Assembly (NCBI GenBank): GCA_021776825.1
Contig: JAJFFG010000038.1
Span: 96,991 to 160,990 of the forward strand
Reading direction: 5' to 3'
DNA: 64,000 bases
DNA from: Planctomycetota bacterium
Lineage (GTDB): Bacteria; Planctomycetota; JAJSAM01; JAJVHW01
The position numbers and the translations under genes are program-made. Below are positions 9,020 to 17,002 of this stretch, one piece after another. The notes beneath the pieces are model-generated. The model was not told the DNA's origin and made no database searches. It saw nothing but the letters and a program-made list of their open reading frames with translations. Within the stretch, counting starts at the first letter, position 1; each line of letters starts with the position of its first letter.

Positions 9020-9687
9020 GCGACGACGTCGTCCTGCGGATCGAGGGGCTGCGCAAGACCTACGAGACGGGTCGCGTGCGAGCGCTCGACGGAATCGATC
9101 TCGTCCTTCGACGCGGTGAGTTCGTGAGCATCGTCGGGCCATCGGGCAGCGGCAAGAGCACACTCCTTCACGTGCTCGGAGCACTCGATCGGCCGGACGA
9201 GGGGAGCGTGTGGCTGGGCGGCCAGGATCTCGTGACCGCCGAGCGACTCGACCGCGTTCGCGCACGCTCGATCGGGTTCGTGTTCCAGCTCCACAACCTC
9301 GTTCCGACGCTGACGGCCGTGGAGAACGTGGAGCTGCCGCTGTACGCGCTGGACGTGTCGCGGGCGGAGCGACGGCGACGGGCCGAGGAGCTCCTCGTCG
9401 CGGTCGGGCTGTCCGAGCGTCTGCACCATCGACCGAGTCAGATGTCCGGAGGGCAGCGGCAGCGCGTCGCCATCGCGCGCGCCCTCGTCAACCAGCCGGA
9501 GTTGGTCCTCGCGGACGAGCCGACGGGAGACCTCGACCAGGAGACCGGACGTCACGTGCTCGAGCTCCTCGAGCGGCTCCGAGAGGAGCGCGGGCTGACG
9601 CTCGTGCTCGTCACGCACGACATGGCGGTCGCGGAGCGCGCCGATCGCACGATCCGCCTGATCGACGGCCGCATCGCGTCGTCCTGA
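9016..9687 (+). CDS. ABC transporter ATP-binding protein, LolD/MacB type
   Basis: 223 residues from the ATG overlapping the permease stop. All NBD motifs are intact: Walker [10 protein letters not shown] (about residue 40), Q-loop in [20 protein letters not shown], signature [16 protein letters not shown], Walker [13 protein letters not shown] and H-loop VTHD. Length and the [13 protein letters not shown] segment fit the stand-alone ATPases that pair with FtsX-type permeases. It powers the adjacent permease; the cargo cannot be deduced from sequence. No substrate-binding or membrane-fusion protein lies beside it. Confidence 0.93.
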   Translation: MSDDVVLRIEGLRKTYETGRVRALDGIDLVLRRGEFVSIVGPSGSGKSTLLHVLGALDRPDEGSVWLGGQDLVTAERLDRVRARSIGFVFQLHNLVPTLTAVENVELPLYALDVSRAERRRRAEELLVAVGLSERLHHRPSQMSGGQRQRVAIARALVNQPELVLADEPTGDLDQETGRHVLELLERLREERGLTLVLVTHDMAVAERADRTIRLIDGRIASS

Positions 9688-9749
9688 GCGGCCGCGCGGA
9701 TCGGCTCGGCCAGTGTCGACGCAGCCGGTCGCCGCAGCCAGTCGGCGCC

Positions 9750-10175
9750 TCAGTCGGCGGTCGGCGGTTCCGAAGGCACGTCATCGACCGACACGTCGTC
9801 GTCATCCGAACCGCCTCGCCGACGGAGCCACGATCCGAGATAGCCCGCGGCGATGCACGGCACCGCGATGACGGCGACGAAGAGCAGTCCGACCGGCAGC
9901 AGGCTCGGGTCGTTCTCGCCCTGCTCGGGGATCGCGCGACCGAGTAGCGCAACCATCTGCGCCGCGACCATCACGGAGCCCCAGACCCAGGGGCTCTCCG
10001 GGCCGATCGTCCCCGCGATGAGTGATCCGACGACCATGATCGGCACGGCCATGGTCCAGAACGCGCTGTGGTCCCACACTTCGAGAGCCCCGGTGCTCTC
10101 GACCATCTCGAGCCATAGCCCGACCCCAAGCGCCGCGCACGCCAGTCCGAGCAGAACGTCCCTGAGCACTCGCAT
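9750..10175 (-). CDS. Small four-helix membrane protein
   Basis: 141 residues from an ATG. Four hydrophobic segments are evident (VLLGLACAALGVGLWLEMV, TMAVPIMVVGSLIAGTIG, VWGSVMVAAQMVALLGRAI, LPVGLLFVAVIAVPCIAAGYL), then a short basic stretch (SWLRRRGG) and a very acidic tail with SDDDDVSVDDV. No recognised family or catalytic motif. It is convergent with the ABC operon and divergent from the OB-fold protein gene. Confidence 0.65.
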   Translation of the reverse strand: MRVLRDVLLGLACAALGVGLWLEMVESTGALEVWDHSAFWTMAVPIMVVGSLIAGTIGPESPWVWGSVMVAAQMVALLGRAIPEQGENDPSLLPVGLLFVAVIAVPCIAAGYLGSWLRRRGGSDDDDVSVDDVPSEPPTAD

Positions 10176-10316
10176 CGTTCACGCAGGCTACCGCGTGCGG
10201 ACGACGCCACGCCGGGCTGGCAAGGAGCCAGCGTCGGCCTTCGTAGTCGAGAGAACGCGGCGAGTAGAGTGAACACCGCGCCCAGCGGCCGGTTGCACGC
10301 AGGGAGGAGTCGCCCC

Positions 10317-11516
10317 GTGGTGTACGTGCTCATCGCTGCAGTCGTGATCGTGGTCATCGCGTTTGCGTCCAAGTCCCACCACGACCACGTGAACGAGGCC
10401 TGGGGCGGCGCTGCGCGCAGCCTGGGGCTCGTCCTGAGACCGGCCGGGTGGGCGACACAGCCCCGACTCTCGGGCGCCACGGCGGGCTTGGAGGTCGTCG
10501 TCGACATCGAGGATCAGGGCGTCGGCAGGAACCGCAGAGGCTCCACTCGCTTTCGCGTGAACTACCCGTCTCTACAACTGGGCCTGCACGTGACGCGCGA
10601 GGGGCTTCTGACGAACGTCGGCCGCGCCTTCGGCAAGACCGAGTTCCGCGTCGGAGATCGCCCGTTCGACGACGTCGCGTTCGTCAAGGGGCGCGACGCG
10701 AGCGAGGTGCGCGCGTTCCTCACACCAGATCGCCGCGTGCGCATCCTGCGCGCCCTGCAGACCTACGACTCCTGCGAGATTCGAGACACGCACGTGATCT
10801 GCACGCGGGCCGGCACGGTGAGCGACTCCGGCGTGCTCCGCGCGACGATCCAGGCTCTGCTTCGGCTCGCGGGCGAGCTGAGCGACGACCGGCGGCCGGC
10901 GGAGGCGCCCTCGAAGGTGGATCGAGCACGCGTGCTCGCGGAGGTGATCGACCAGATGGCCGCGGCGAAGCCCGACGAGCCGCCCGAGGCCGAGACTCCC
11001 GCCGAGCCAGACCCGATCCCCGACCCAGCTCTCGCCCCGACGCCGGAGCCTGTCCCCGCGCCCGCTGCACCGGCTGAGGAGCCTCCTTCGCGACTGCCTC
11101 TTCCGCCACTGGCCGACCCGGCTCCGGCGCGCGACGCGCGAGAGACTGCCGAGGCCCTCTTCGGCGGCGACGGCTTCCTCACCGACGTCAAAGCGCGCTT
11201 CGAGTCCAACTACCTCGACCGTGAGGTCCGCTGGCAGGGGCGCCTGAAGACGGCGCAGCGGTTCTCGTTCGACATGGTGTTCCCGGGAACCGACGGGGTC
11301 CGCGCCGTTCTCACGATCGCCCGACTCCGGACCGGCGGCTACGGCGAGCAGGAGATCCAGGCGGTCGTGCACGTACCGGCGGAGACGCGGGAGACCCTCG
11401 CCTCACAGATCGACGCGGACGTGATCGTCACCGGACGTCTCGTTGCGGTGGATCCGTTCCTGCGCTCGGTGTTCGTCGACGACGGCGCAGTCGAGTTATC
11501 GATCCGGGCTAGTTGA
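10317..11516 (+). CDS. Membrane-anchored protein with OB-fold-like C-terminus
   Basis: 399 residues from the GTG at 10317, preferred because AGGGAGG lies at 10301-10307; an in-frame GTG at 10269 has no such site. An N-terminal anchor (MVYVLIAAVVIVVIAFAS) is followed by a globular region to about residue 215. A proline/glutamate/alanine-rich linker (about 230-290, PDPIPDPALAPTPEP-like) comes next. The C-terminal roughly 110 residues (VRWQGRLKTA ... VIVTGRLVAVDPFLRSVFVDDG) resemble tRNA_anti-like OB-fold modules found in envelope proteins. Function unknown. The last eight bases overlap the convergent HprK-like gene. Confidence 0.65.
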   Translation: MVYVLIAAVVIVVIAFASKSHHDHVNEAWGGAARSLGLVLRPAGWATQPRLSGATAGLEVVVDIEDQGVGRNRRGSTRFRVNYPSLQLGLHVTREGLLTNVGRAFGKTEFRVGDRPFDDVAFVKGRDASEVRAFLTPDRRVRILRALQTYDSCEIRDTHVICTRAGTVSDSGVLRATIQALLRLAGELSDDRRPAEAPSKVDRARVLAEVIDQMAAAKPDEPPEAETPAEPDPIPDPALAPTPEPVPAPAAPAEEPPSRLPLPPLADPAPARDARETAEALFGGDGFLTDVKARFESNYLDREVRWQGRLKTAQRFSFDMVFPGTDGVRAVLTIARLRTGGYGEQEIQAVVHVPAETRETLASQIDADVIVTGRLVAVDPFLRSVFVDDGAVELSIRAS

Positions 11517-12396
11517 GGCGCGAAAGCAGATCGGCAGCGACCTCGTTCGCCTCACCTCGGGGGCCGGCGAGGGCGATCGACGACTGCGCGGCGGTCAGCA
11601 GCGCGCGGGACGCGAACTCCGGTCGCGTCGACGAGCACGGGACGTGCGGGAGCAGCGCGCGCGCGATGCGGTCGTGGGCCACCACCTGCGGCTCCCAGGC
11701 CACGCCCGCCTCGTAGCGGGAGAGAACGAAGATGCCGACGGGCACTCCGCCGTTGCCACGGCGTGCACCGATCTCTTCGGGGCTCCGACGGGCTGAGGTG
11801 CCATCCGGATCACGGAGGAGCAGGCGGCGTGGGTACGGGTACACGCGTCCCTGCTCGTCCATCACGGCCCAGGTGTCCGAGTAGTAGGCGGCACCCTGAC
11901 GCAGCAGCGCCGCGACCAGCGTCGTCGTTCCGCGCCAATCGTTTCCGGGCACCACGATCGCGCGCCCCTTGTAGGCCACCACGCCGGCCTCGATGAAGAC
12001 GAGGTGCGGGGCGTGCGTCGCGACGAGAGCATCGAGATCGCGCTCGAGGATCTCGGCGAGGGCGTCGGGATGCAGGACCTGTCCGAGGAAGCGCGAATCG
12101 GCGTGGAGCTGGAGCGTCCCGTCGGCCGCAGTGGAGACCGAGTACAGACGGTCGACCGGACCTCGCGGTGCGGGTGCCGTCCCCGGCGGCAGGGCAGCGA
12201 GCAGGCGCTCGGCAACGTCGTCGGCCGCTCCGCGGATCCCGAACGTGACCCCGAATGCGCGGAAGCACGTGCCGAGATGGCGCTGACGCTCCTGACGCTG
12301 GAACTGCCGCCCGGTAACCCCATGCGACTCTCGAAGGGAACTGCGCGAGTCCTGAACGGAGCCGCGCGAATCCTGAAGCGAGTTGCTCTGGCTCAT
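11509..12396 (-). CDS. HprK-like nucleotide-binding-fold protein with a degenerate P-loop
   Basis: 295 residues from the ATG at 12396 (GGGAG just upstream); an ATG at 12426 is an alternative. The core resembles the HPr-kinase-like C-terminal fold seen in many short bacterial proteins: HLVFIEAGVVAYKGRAIVVP, then a P-loop position, then LVAALLRQGAAYYSDTWAVMD and VYPYPRRLLLRDP. The P-loop reads GNDWRGTTTL, with threonine where the phosphate-binding lysine of GxxxxGKST/S should be. ATP binding is therefore questionable. The N-terminus carries three heptapeptide repeats (SLQDSRG, SVQDSRS, SLRESHG) made by a 21-base DNA repeat. It could be a regulatory remnant of a peptide-maturation or sugar-kinase-like system, but no partner is adjacent. 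Confidence 0.65.
   Translation of the reverse strand: MSQSNSLQDSRGSVQDSRSSLRESHGVTGRQFQRQERQRHLGTCFRAFGVTFGIRGAADDVAERLLAALPPGTAPAPRGPVDRLYSVSTAADGTLQLHADSRFLGQVLHPDALAEILERDLDALVATHAPHLVFIEAGVVAYKGRAIVVPGNDWRGTTTLVAALLRQGAAYYSDTWAVMDEQGRVYPYPRRLLLRDPDGTSARRSPEEIGARRGNGGVPVGIFVLSRYEAGVAWEPQVVAHDRIARALLPHVPCSSTRPEFASRALLTAAQSSIALAGPRGEANEVAADLLSRLN
12324..12384. repeat. 21-base tandem repeat inside the HprK-like gene
   Basis: Two good copies of the 21-base unit lie at 12343-12363 and 12364-12384 (GCGCGARTCCTGAA core), with a degenerate copy just before them. The unit is a multiple of three, so it preserves frame and encodes heptapeptides rich in Ser, Gln, Asp and Arg at the protein N-terminus. 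Confidence 0.75.
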
Positions 12397-12507
12397 GCCG
12401 ATCTCCCGAGACGAGGCACCCCCCATCCGGGGTCCTCGGACCTATCGGAAGGCGGATGGCCTCGGCTGGAGGCGGCTCGGGGGGAGGCGAGACAGTGGGG
12501 ACCAGGC

Positions 12508-12664
12508 GGCCCGGCCGGAGCCGTGTGGGCCAGAGCGGTGCGATGCGGGCCGTGTGGGCCAGAGCAGGGCGGGCCGGAGCCGTGTGGGCCAGAGGAGTGT
12601 GGGCCAGAGGAGTGTGGTCCGGGCCGTGTGGGCCAGAGCAGGGCGGGCCGGCCCCGTGTGGGCG
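12508..12664. repeat. 15-base intergenic minisatellite
   Basis: About ten 15-base units alternate between GCCAGAGCAGGGCGG, GCCGGAGCCGTGTGG and GCCAGAGGAGTGTGG; one unit is 14 bases. It lies in the 659-base gap between the HprK-like gene and the PEGA/toroid gene. Open frames across it code only for Pro/His/Ser/Gly or Leu/Trp/Pro pentapeptide repeats and look non-coding. A related 15-base duplication sits in the gene at 2473-3633. Confidence 0.85.
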
Positions 12665-12837
12665 CGCGGCGGGAGTCCGCGCGCCCGGGGAGGTCGGGGA
12701 GAGCCTGACGGCCCGCCCCGTGTCGGCGACGGCCTGGCGGCGTCCTCCGACAACGGGAGCCTAGGACGTGGACCTTGCAACTTCCTGAACCGGGGTCGCG
12801 ATGGTCGCAGATTCGGTCCGACTCCCCAGTCAGTACG

Positions 12838-12959
12838 GCATCCCCGCCTTCCGGACTCCGAACGAGGGCCGCGGAGTTCGCACGAAGGCCGCAGATTCCG
12901 CGCGAAGTCCCCGGATTCCGCACGAAGTCCCCGGATTCCGCACCGGGGCCCCGGATTCG
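12838..12959. repeat. 20-base tandem repeat array
   Basis: Five contiguous 20-base units run from 12860 to 12959. The best copy is gcacgaagtccccggattcc at 12920-12939. A degenerate copy precedes them and another may follow. The 20-base period does not preserve reading frame, which argues against coding use of this stretch. It lies roughly 100-220 bases upstream of the PEGA/toroid gene start, so it may fall in its promoter or leader region. Confidence 0.85.
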
Positions 12960-13055
12960 CAACAAGGGACACTGTGCGGCGACCATATACGGACGGTCGG
13001 GTCCACCTCCGTGGCCTGGCTGGAGAGAGAGACCGAACTGGTGCGACGTTTCGTG

Positions 13056-15482
13056 ATGACGAGGCGCGAAGGCCGAGACCGAGGTGATGCCTCCCGATGG
13101 GGGCTGGCCGCGGCGGCGCTGCTACTCGTCCTCGTCTTCGGCGTGCAGGTGCTGCACGAGGCCGGCCGGGACGCTTCCGATGGGGAGCGTGTCGTGGTGG
13201 AGCCTACGCCCCCAGCGCAGACCCCGCCGCCGCGTGAGACTCCGCGCGTCGTCCCGCGCCCCGCAGTCACGCCGGAGCCCGCGCCGACGCCCGTCGTCCG
13301 GCGGCCGCTCCGCACGGACACGAGTCTGCGCGTGACGAGCACTCCGTCGGACGCACGCGTCGTAGTCGACAACGTCGAGCGCGGCCGGACTCCGATCCTC
13401 CTCGAAGGCCTCTCCCGAGGGCGACACCGGGTGCGCGTCGAGCTCGATCGCTTCGAGGTGCTCGTAGCCACCGTCGAGACGCGACCGCGCGAGGTGACGG
13501 GTCACGACGTCCGACTGGACCGTTCGCGAGGCATGCTCCTCGTCGAGCGCGGCCCCGCGGGGGCGCGCCTCGTGCTGCAGCCTCGACGCGACGCAGACCG
13601 CACCTACGAGTTCACGCTGGACGGGTTCGGCGCTCTCCCGGCCACAGAGATCGAGACCGGCACGTACGACGTGCAGGCCATCCGACCGGGCTTCGACGTC
13701 GCAGCAACGGCCGTGCGCATCGCTGCAGGCTCGCGTGAGCAGATCTCGTTGAGGACGACGCAGCGTTCCGGCAGCTTCGCGATCGACTCGCGGCCCCGCG
13801 GCGCTCGCGTCAGCGTGAATGGCCGCGAGATCGGTACGACCCCGATCCAATCGGCTCCCATCGCCGCCGGCTCGCACGAGATCGCGCTCGCGCTGAACGA
13901 GCACGAGGGTCAGTCGCTCGAGATGACCGTCCGCGGCGACGAGCTCCGCTCTCTCGGTGTGATCCACTTGACTCCGTGGCCGGAGGTCTCGCGCGCCGGA
14001 TTGCCGCCGGAGACGGTCGTCACCATCGACGGAGTCCCACTGACGCGAGCGCGCAGGCTGCGCCCGGGAACGTACGCAGTGGAGCTGACCCGTCCTGGAT
14101 ACGTGACGCAGCGCCGGGAGCTCTCGTCACGGCTCGGCGAGCCGTTCGACATCACCGGCGAGGCCTGGGTCTCGGTCAAGGCCCGCCTCGACATCGGAAC
14201 GCTTCCTGAAGGCGTGACGGCCAAGGTGAATGGACGCCCCGTCGAGGGCGTGCTGACCTACGACGATGCCGAGGACGTGGTGGTCGTCCTCTCGCTCGCC
14301 GGCCACGAGTCTCAGGAGCACGAGCTGCTCGTGACGCCCGGTCGGACCATCGTGCTGCAACCCCGCGAGTTCAAGAAGCCCTCCGGGCTGCTGACGCAAC
14401 GGCGCGACGCGCGGAGTAAGAGCTCCGTCGAGGAGGCCGTCGGCGCCGCCCTTGCATGGCTCTCGCGGCACCAGGACGAGGGCGGTGAGTGGGACAACGA
14501 CACGTTCGACGCACGCTGCCAGGACGCACAGTGCGCGGGTCCCGGCGACGCCGGCTACGGTCCAGGCGTCAGCGCGCTCGCCGTGCTCGCGTTCCAGGCC
14601 GACGGACACTCCCATCGTCTCGGCGCGCACCGCGAGGCAGTCCAGAACGGGCTCCTCTACCTGCGGACCATTCAGGACGACGAGGGTTGCTTCGGCCCGC
14701 GAAGCTCGCGTCGCTTCCTCTACAACCACGCCGCGGGAACACTCGCCGTGGCCGACGCCTACGCGCTGACGCGCGGCAAGCTCCTCGAAGACAGCACGCG
14801 CCGCGCGGTCGGGTTCATCGAGCGGGCGCAGAGCCCGTACCTCGGCTGGCGCTACGGCCTGGCCGACGGCGAGAGCGACACGTCGTCGACCGCATGGATG
14901 ACCACCGCGCTCCGCGCCGCCGCGGATGCGGGCATCGAGGTGTCACCACGGTCCTTCAGCAGCGCCTTGACGTGGATCGACCGCATGACCGAGCCAGAAT
15001 TCGGTCGCGTCGGTTACCGGGAGCGTGGCGGGCCGCCGTTCCGCGAGCAGGCCGTGATCGAGAGGTTCCCCGCCGATCGCACGGAGCCGCTCACGGCTGC
15101 CGCCGTCCTCGCGCGCCTCGCCGCCGGACAGCCCCGCGATCACGACCTTGTCGAGAAGGGCGCAGCGTTGCTCGTCGCCATGCCGCCGATCTGGGACGTC
15201 GACAAGGGCACGATCGACTTCACGTACTGGCTGCACGGTGCTGCCGCGATGCAACGGATCGGCAGCAAGGACTCGACGAAGTGGATCGACGCTGTGGAGA
15301 AGGCCCTCACCGAGAACCAGCGCGGCACGGACGATGACGACGCGCGCGGCTCCTGGGATCCCGTCGATCCGTGGAGCCGGGCCCTCGGCCGCGTCGGCAC
15401 GACCGCGCTCAACGCACTGACGCTACAGACGCGACGCCGCGCCTCGGCAGCCACGCGCGACGACGACACCGCCAAGCGTTAG
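13056..15482 (+). CDS. Anchored PEGA-domain protein with C-terminal alpha/alpha-toroid domain
   Basis: 808 residues. The ATG at 13056 was chosen because it precedes a basic N-terminus and a membrane anchor (WGLAAAALLLVLVFGVQVL); GTG at 13041 is possible. A Pro/Thr/Arg linker (about 45-85) is followed by four or five PEGA-type repeats (SLRVTSTPSDARVVVDNVER, SFAIDSRPRGARVSVNGREI, and others). From about residue 455 comes a squalene-cyclase-like alpha/alpha toroid (EAVGAALAWLSRHQDEGGEW, GVSALAVLAFQADG, GLLYLRTIQDDEGCFGPR, MTEPEFGRVGYRERGGPP). It lacks the DxDD acid motif of squalene-hopene cyclases, so enzymatic cyclisation is unlikely. The toroid half is a paralogue of the protein at 35719-37275. 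PEGA domains are associated with surface layers, so a periplasmic or surface role is likely. Confidence 0.78.
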   Translation: MTRREGRDRGDASRWGLAAAALLLVLVFGVQVLHEAGRDASDGERVVVEPTPPAQTPPPRETPRVVPRPAVTPEPAPTPVVRRPLRTDTSLRVTSTPSDARVVVDNVERGRTPILLEGLSRGRHRVRVELDRFEVLVATVETRPREVTGHDVRLDRSRGMLLVERGPAGARLVLQPRRDADRTYEFTLDGFGALPATEIETGTYDVQAIRPGFDVAATAVRIAAGSREQISLRTTQRSGSFAIDSRPRGARVSVNGREIGTTPIQSAPIAAGSHEIALALNEHEGQSLEMTVRGDELRSLGVIHLTPWPEVSRAGLPPETVVTIDGVPLTRARRLRPGTYAVELTRPGYVTQRRELSSRLGEPFDITGEAWVSVKARLDIGTLPEGVTAKVNGRPVEGVLTYDDAEDVVVVLSLAGHESQEHELLVTPGRTIVLQPREFKKPSGLLTQRRDARSKSSVEEAVGAALAWLSRHQDEGGEWDNDTFDARCQDAQCAGPGDAGYGPGVSALAVLAFQADGHSHRLGAHREAVQNGLLYLRTIQDDEGCFGPRSSRRFLYNHAAGTLAVADAYALTRGKLLEDSTRRAVGFIERAQSPYLGWRYGLADGESDTSSTAWMTTALRAAADAGIEVSPRSFSSALTWIDRMTEPEFGRVGYRERGGPPFREQAVIERFPADRTEPLTAAAVLARLAAGQPRDHDLVEKGAALLVAMPPIWDVDKGTIDFTYWLHGAAAMQRIGSKDSTKWIDAVEKALTENQRGTDDDDARGSWDPVDPWSRALGRVGTTALNALTLQTRRRASAATRDDDTAKR

Positions 15483-15515
15483 CCCGGCGTCCTGCCTGAC
15501 GTGTAGTGTCATCCC

Positions 15516-16319
15516 GTGGCGACGTATGCAATCGGCGACGTCCAGGGCTGCTACGACGAGCTACGACGGCTCGTCGACTGCATCGACTTCGACCCAGCGG
15601 CCGACACGCTCTGGTTCGTCGGCGATCTGGTGAATCGAGGCCCGCGATCCCTGCGCGTGCTGCGCTTCGTGCGCGACCTCGGTGACGCCGCCGTCACGGT
15701 GCTCGGCAACCACGACCTGCACCTGTTGATGCTCGCGTGGGGCATCCGACGCCTGCGCTCGAAGGACACCGTTAGCGACGTCCTGAAGGCATCGGACCGG
15801 GACGAGCTGATCGCGTGGCTGCGAACGCGCCCGCTCGTCCATCGTCACCAGGGGCACCTGCTGGTGCATGCCGGGCTCGACCCGCTGTGGACCGCGGCCG
15901 AGGCGTCGTCCCTGGCGCGCGAGATCGAAGCCGAGCTCCAGAGCGACGACGCCACGCGCCTGCTTCGTCGCTACCGCAACGGGCACTGGAAGTCGTGGAG
16001 CGCGACGCGCGGCAACCGCAATCGCCGCGCGACCGCGCTCCGCACATTGACGCGCATCCGCTGCACCACCCAGTCCGGCCGACTCGATACCGATCACGTC
16101 GCCGGTCCCGACTCCGCGCCGCGCGGAAGCGGGCCGTGGTACCAGGCAAAGGGACGCCGCAGCCGTCGCACGACGATCGTGTTCGGCCACTGGTCGTCGC
16201 TCGGACTGCGCGTCGAGAGGAACCTCATCGCACTCGACACTGGGTGCGTCTGGGGCCGGGCCCTCACGGCGATCCGTCTCGAGGATCGGCAGATCATCCA
16301 GGTGACGCCGGGTAGGTAG
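15516..16319 (+). CDS. apaH: Symmetrical bis(5'-nucleosyl)-tetraphosphatase
   Basis: 267 residues from a GTG start, close to the usual ApaH length. It hydrolyses Ap4A to two ADP in the cytoplasm. The metallophosphatase signature blocks are all present: GDVQGCYDEL near residue 7, GDLVNRGP near 37, GNHDLHLL near 65, HAGLDP near 119 and FGHWSSLG near 223. A slightly atypical arginine-rich segment (RGNRNRRATALRTLTRIR) occupies the middle. It follows the toroid gene by 33 bases in the same direction and converges on the TrpF-like gene. Confidence 0.93.
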   Translation: MATYAIGDVQGCYDELRRLVDCIDFDPAADTLWFVGDLVNRGPRSLRVLRFVRDLGDAAVTVLGNHDLHLLMLAWGIRRLRSKDTVSDVLKASDRDELIAWLRTRPLVHRHQGHLLVHAGLDPLWTAAEASSLAREIEAELQSDDATRLLRRYRNGHWKSWSATRGNRNRRATALRTLTRIRCTTQSGRLDTDHVAGPDSAPRGSGPWYQAKGRRSRRTTIVFGHWSSLGLRVERNLIALDTGCVWGRALTAIRLEDRQIIQVTPGR

Positions 16320-16324
16320 CCGGG

Positions 16325-17002
16325 CTAGACCATCGCGAAGGCGGCGCGCGCGGCGCCGACGAAGAGTTGCGCCAACGCCGCGTCCTTGCGACCGCGCTCG
16401 TCCTCGATGCCGGTGTGGACGTCCACCCCAGCCGGACGCACGTCCCAGATCGCCGCGCCGACGTTCTCGGGAGCGAGGCCTCCAGCGAGGATCAGCGGAT
16501 TCCGGGCCGTCCGGACGAGCCGACGACTGACGGCCCAATCGTGCGTGAGACCGGTCGCACCGCGAGCGCCCGTGGCCGGATCGAACGTGTCCGTGACGAA
16601 CCCATCCACGACGGCACCGAAGGCAGCCACTGCGGCCGTCAGCCGCGCCTCGGCGTCGGCTCCGACCACGAGGCTCTTCGTGATCTGGAGGTCCGGAACG
16701 AGCTCGCGTAGTCGCCGCACCTCGTCGGGGTCGGGTTCCCCGTGCAGTTGCACCGACGTGACTCCGACCTCGCCGCACAGGGCTGCGATCTCCGCCGGCT
16801 CGACGAGGTACGTGATGACGAACGGAACGACGGAGGTGCGCTCGCGCAGCACACGCGTGATCGCCGCCGCACCGGTCGGGTCGACGTCCTCTGCGTGAAC
16901 GTCGAGCCGCAACGGGAAGCCGATGTGGGTGAACCCGGCCGAAGCGAGGAGCAGCGCCTCGTCGGGATCGTGAACACCAGCCGCTTGGATGATCGGCGTC
17001 AC
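16325..17002 (-). CDS. TrpF-like (phosphoribosylanthranilate isomerase fold) protein lacking the catalytic cysteine
   Basis: 225 residues from a GTG that overlaps the TGA of the CPBP-like gene. It has the TrpF half-barrel landmarks VTSVQLHGEPDPDEVRRL, VDGFVTDTFDPATGARG (carrying the aspartate position), TGLTHDW and the phosphate-binding end LILAGGLAPENVGAAI followed by GVDVHTGIEDERGRKD. The N-terminal KICG motif, whose cysteine is the general base in TrpF, is replaced by TPIIQAAGVHD. No other trp gene is nearby. It is probably a TrpF paralogue with another role, or an isomerase using different chemistry; calling it trpF would be unsafe. Confidence 0.75.
   Translation of the reverse strand: MTPIIQAAGVHDPDEALLLASAGFTHIGFPLRLDVHAEDVDPTGAAAITRVLRERTSVVPFVITYLVEPAEIAALCGEVGVTSVQLHGEPDPDEVRRLRELVPDLQITKSLVVGADAEARLTAAVAAFGAVVDGFVTDTFDPATGARGATGLTHDWAVSRRLVRTARNPLILAGGLAPENVGAAIWDVRPAGVDVHTGIEDERGRKDAALAQLFVGAARAAFAMV

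Noticed and set aside
12393..12986. Open frames with repeated PHSSG or LLWPT pentapeptides across the 15-base array
   Set aside because: The text is explained by the DNA repeat; flanking 20-base repeats break frame and there is no start signal or recognisable domain.
16325..17002. Annotation as trpF of the tryptophan pathway
   Set aside because: The catalytic cysteine region is absent and no tryptophan genes are nearby.
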